Origin: Solirubrobacterales bacterium
Lineage (GTDB): Bacteria; Actinomycetota; Thermoleophilia; Solirubrobacterales; 70-9
Direction of reading: 5' to 3'
Assembly: GCA_030152505.1 (NCBI GenBank)
Contig: JASLJO010000075.1
Location: 1-5,738 of the forward strand
DNA: 5,738 nucleotides
Shown: piece by piece, positions 4,764-5,738 of the stretch
Position numbering within the stretch: position 1 is the first letter of the stretch
Layout: every line of letters begins with the position of its first letter
Translations under genes and position numbers: made by a program
Notes under the pieces: model-generated
What the model was told of the DNA's origin: nothing
The model's input: only the letters and a program-made list of their open reading frames with translations
The model's database searches: none

Positions 4764-5698
4764 TTGTTCTCTACGAACAGGGCATCGAGGACTAGCTTCA
4801 GAACTGGCTCCGCGTCAGCGCCGAGGCGGGCGAGGATACCTTCGATCTGGCGGCGCTCGTGGGAGATCGTTCCCGTCGAGCAGCCGAGGCTCGCCGCGAG
4901 GTCCTCGCCGCTGATCCCGGCGTCGATGCCGACCAGGATCTCGGCTTGGCGGCCGCTCAGCTCGGCGAGGGTTGCCGTGGCCAGCTCCTCTCGCAGCACC
5001 TCGGCCTCAGGTCCGGCACCGCGGTCGCCCTGATCGGCGTCGAGCTCCTCCTCGCCCGCCGGCTCCTCGATCGCGAAGCGGAGCTTGAGGGCGCGAACGA
5101 TCGTGCCCGCATCCATTGCCCCGCCCTCAAGGAGGCCCGCCACGAACCGCCCAAGTTCCTCGGACTCGAGCAGCGGTGAGAGCTTGCGAGCATCGGTCTC
5201 ATAGCGGATGACGTGGAAGTCGCCGAGCGAGAAGCCCAGGGCGGCGAGGTCACGATCTTCACCGGCGAAGGGCTCGCGGGTGCCGTCGGCGAGGCACCAA
5301 ACGCCCGAACCCGCTGCGGTCTCCGCGAAGCGATCGTCCTCGTGGAGCAGGGTGCCGACCCTCCTGAAGAGATTTGAGGCCTGTGAGCGCTTCAGCGAGT
5401 CGATCAGGTGCTGGCGGACCGAGGTCTCGGCCATGCGCCGGAACACCGAGAGGACCGGCGAGCGCTGCACTATCGCCAGCAGCTGCCCGCGCTCGACCAG
5501 CCGGGTGGCGATCCAGTCCGCGGTGACCTCCGCGATCGCCTCGTCGCTCCAAACACCGTAGGGCGAGTAGTGGCGCGGCAGCCCCGAGGTACGCACCAGG
5601 AGCCCGACGATCCGCCGGCACTCCTCCAGCAACGCGACCGGAGGCTCTTCACGGGCGATTACCGCTGTGCGGGCATTGGTGTAGTCGTTCTCGTTCAC
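4760..5698 (-). CDS. Divergent sigma-70-like / helix-turn-helix regulator
   Basis: This is a 312-residue protein. Residues about 48-115 resemble sigma region 2: an acidic helix (WSDEAIAEVTADWIATRLVE) and then a basic stretch with FRRMAETSVRQHLIDSLKRS and NLFRRVG. Residues about 243-292 look like a region 4 helix-turn-helix: ELSGRQAEILVGIDAGISGE followed by DLAASLGCSTGTISHERRQI. Ordinary ECF sigma factors are about 170-200 residues. Here about 125 residues (118-242), including WCLADGTREPF, separate the two halves. The GTG at 5698-5696 is the only start: an in-frame TAA lies five codons upstream and AAAGG lies 9 nt before it. Its start overlaps an upstream stop (GTGA) and its stop overlaps the next gene (ATGA). 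It probably directs transcription of this locus; a DNA-binding regulator that is not a sigma factor remains possible. Confidence 0.72.
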   Translation of the reverse strand: MNENDYTNARTAVIAREEPPVALLEECRRIVGLLVRTSGLPRHYSPYGVWSDEAIAEVTADWIATRLVERGQLLAIVQRSPVLSVFRRMAETSVRQHLIDSLKRSQASNLFRRVGTLLHEDDRFAETAAGSGVWCLADGTREPFAGEDRDLAALGFSLGDFHVIRYETDARKLSPLLESEELGRFVAGLLEGGAMDAGTIVRALKLRFAIEEPAGEEELDADQGDRGAGPEAEVLREELATATLAELSGRQAEILVGIDAGISGEDLAASLGCSTGTISHERRQIEGILARLGADAEPVLKLVLDALFVENK

Positions 5699-5738
5699 TT
5701 GCGTGGGCCTTTACGTCTCTGCATTGCCAGGATTTCCG
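5695..5738 (-). CDS. C-terminal tail of an upstream gene (partial, runs off the right edge)
   Basis: The minus strand reads EILAMQRRKGPRK and then TGA at 5697-5695. That stop overlaps the GTG start of the sigma-like gene as GTGA, the same four-base coupling seen at the next two junctions. The tail is basic. Only 13 codons are visible and a second frame is also open here (ending GNPGNAET), so the choice of frame rests on the overlap pattern. If correct, the operon begins to the right of this window. No function can be given. Confidence 0.45.
   Translation of the reverse strand, partial: EILAMQRRKGPRK

Noticed and set aside
3901..4914. Long plus-strand open frame of 337 codons
   Set aside because: It is antisense to the ZAS-like and sigma-like genes, rich in Ser, Arg and Ala, with no recognisable motif; a mirror of the G/C-rich third positions on the other strand.

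Overview
The window is high-GC DNA (roughly two thirds G+C, with third codon positions almost all G or C). Every gene I can support lies on the minus strand. Base composition, codon use, GTG starts and the ZAS-type anti-sigma-like protein suggest an actinobacterium, possibly a Thermoleophilia/Solirubrobacterales relative. That placement is an inference from composition, not from a marker gene.

In transcription order (right to left) the layout is as follows. (1) 5695-5738: the last codons of an upstream gene, overlapping the next by GTGA. (2) 4760-5698: a divergent sigma-70-like protein with a C-terminal helix-turn-helix. (3) 3801-4763: a soluble protein with an N-terminal ZAS-like zinc motif (Cys, then H-x3-C-x2-C), overlapping the previous gene by ATGA. 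(4) 3085-3804: an ImmA/IrrE-family zinc metallopeptidase (HEIGHH) with two N-terminal zinc ribbons. Its reading frame appears to open at a CTG codon overlapping the previous stop as CTGA. (5) 1864-3015: a CD-NTase (CBASS cyclic-oligonucleotide synthase). (6) 1464-1880: an E2-like conjugating protein. (7) 301-1464: an HNH-SAVED nuclease effector (Cap5). (8) 78-300: a non-coding gap with two tandem hairpins, a likely terminator. (9) 1-77: the start of another minus-strand gene, probably coiled-coil.

Genes 5-7 form a compact CBASS anti-phage operon of the short type II kind, with an E2 but no E1 or JAB peptidase in the window. In the expected scheme the CD-NTase is primed by E2-mediated C-terminal conjugation. 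It then makes a cyclic oligonucleotide that binds the SAVED domain of Cap5 and activates its HNH nuclease to degrade DNA.

The least ordinary part is genes 2-4. They sit directly upstream on the same strand, are translationally coupled to each other, and look like a sigma factor, anti-sigma factor and metalloprotease switch. Known CBASS control modules include CapH/CapP (an HTH repressor with an ImmA/IrrE-like protease) and CapW (a WYL repressor). Here the repressor seems to be replaced by a sigma/anti-sigma pair, so the protease may cleave the anti-sigma-like protein to release the sigma-like protein. That mechanism is inferred from domain content and gene order and is not shown by the sequence itself.
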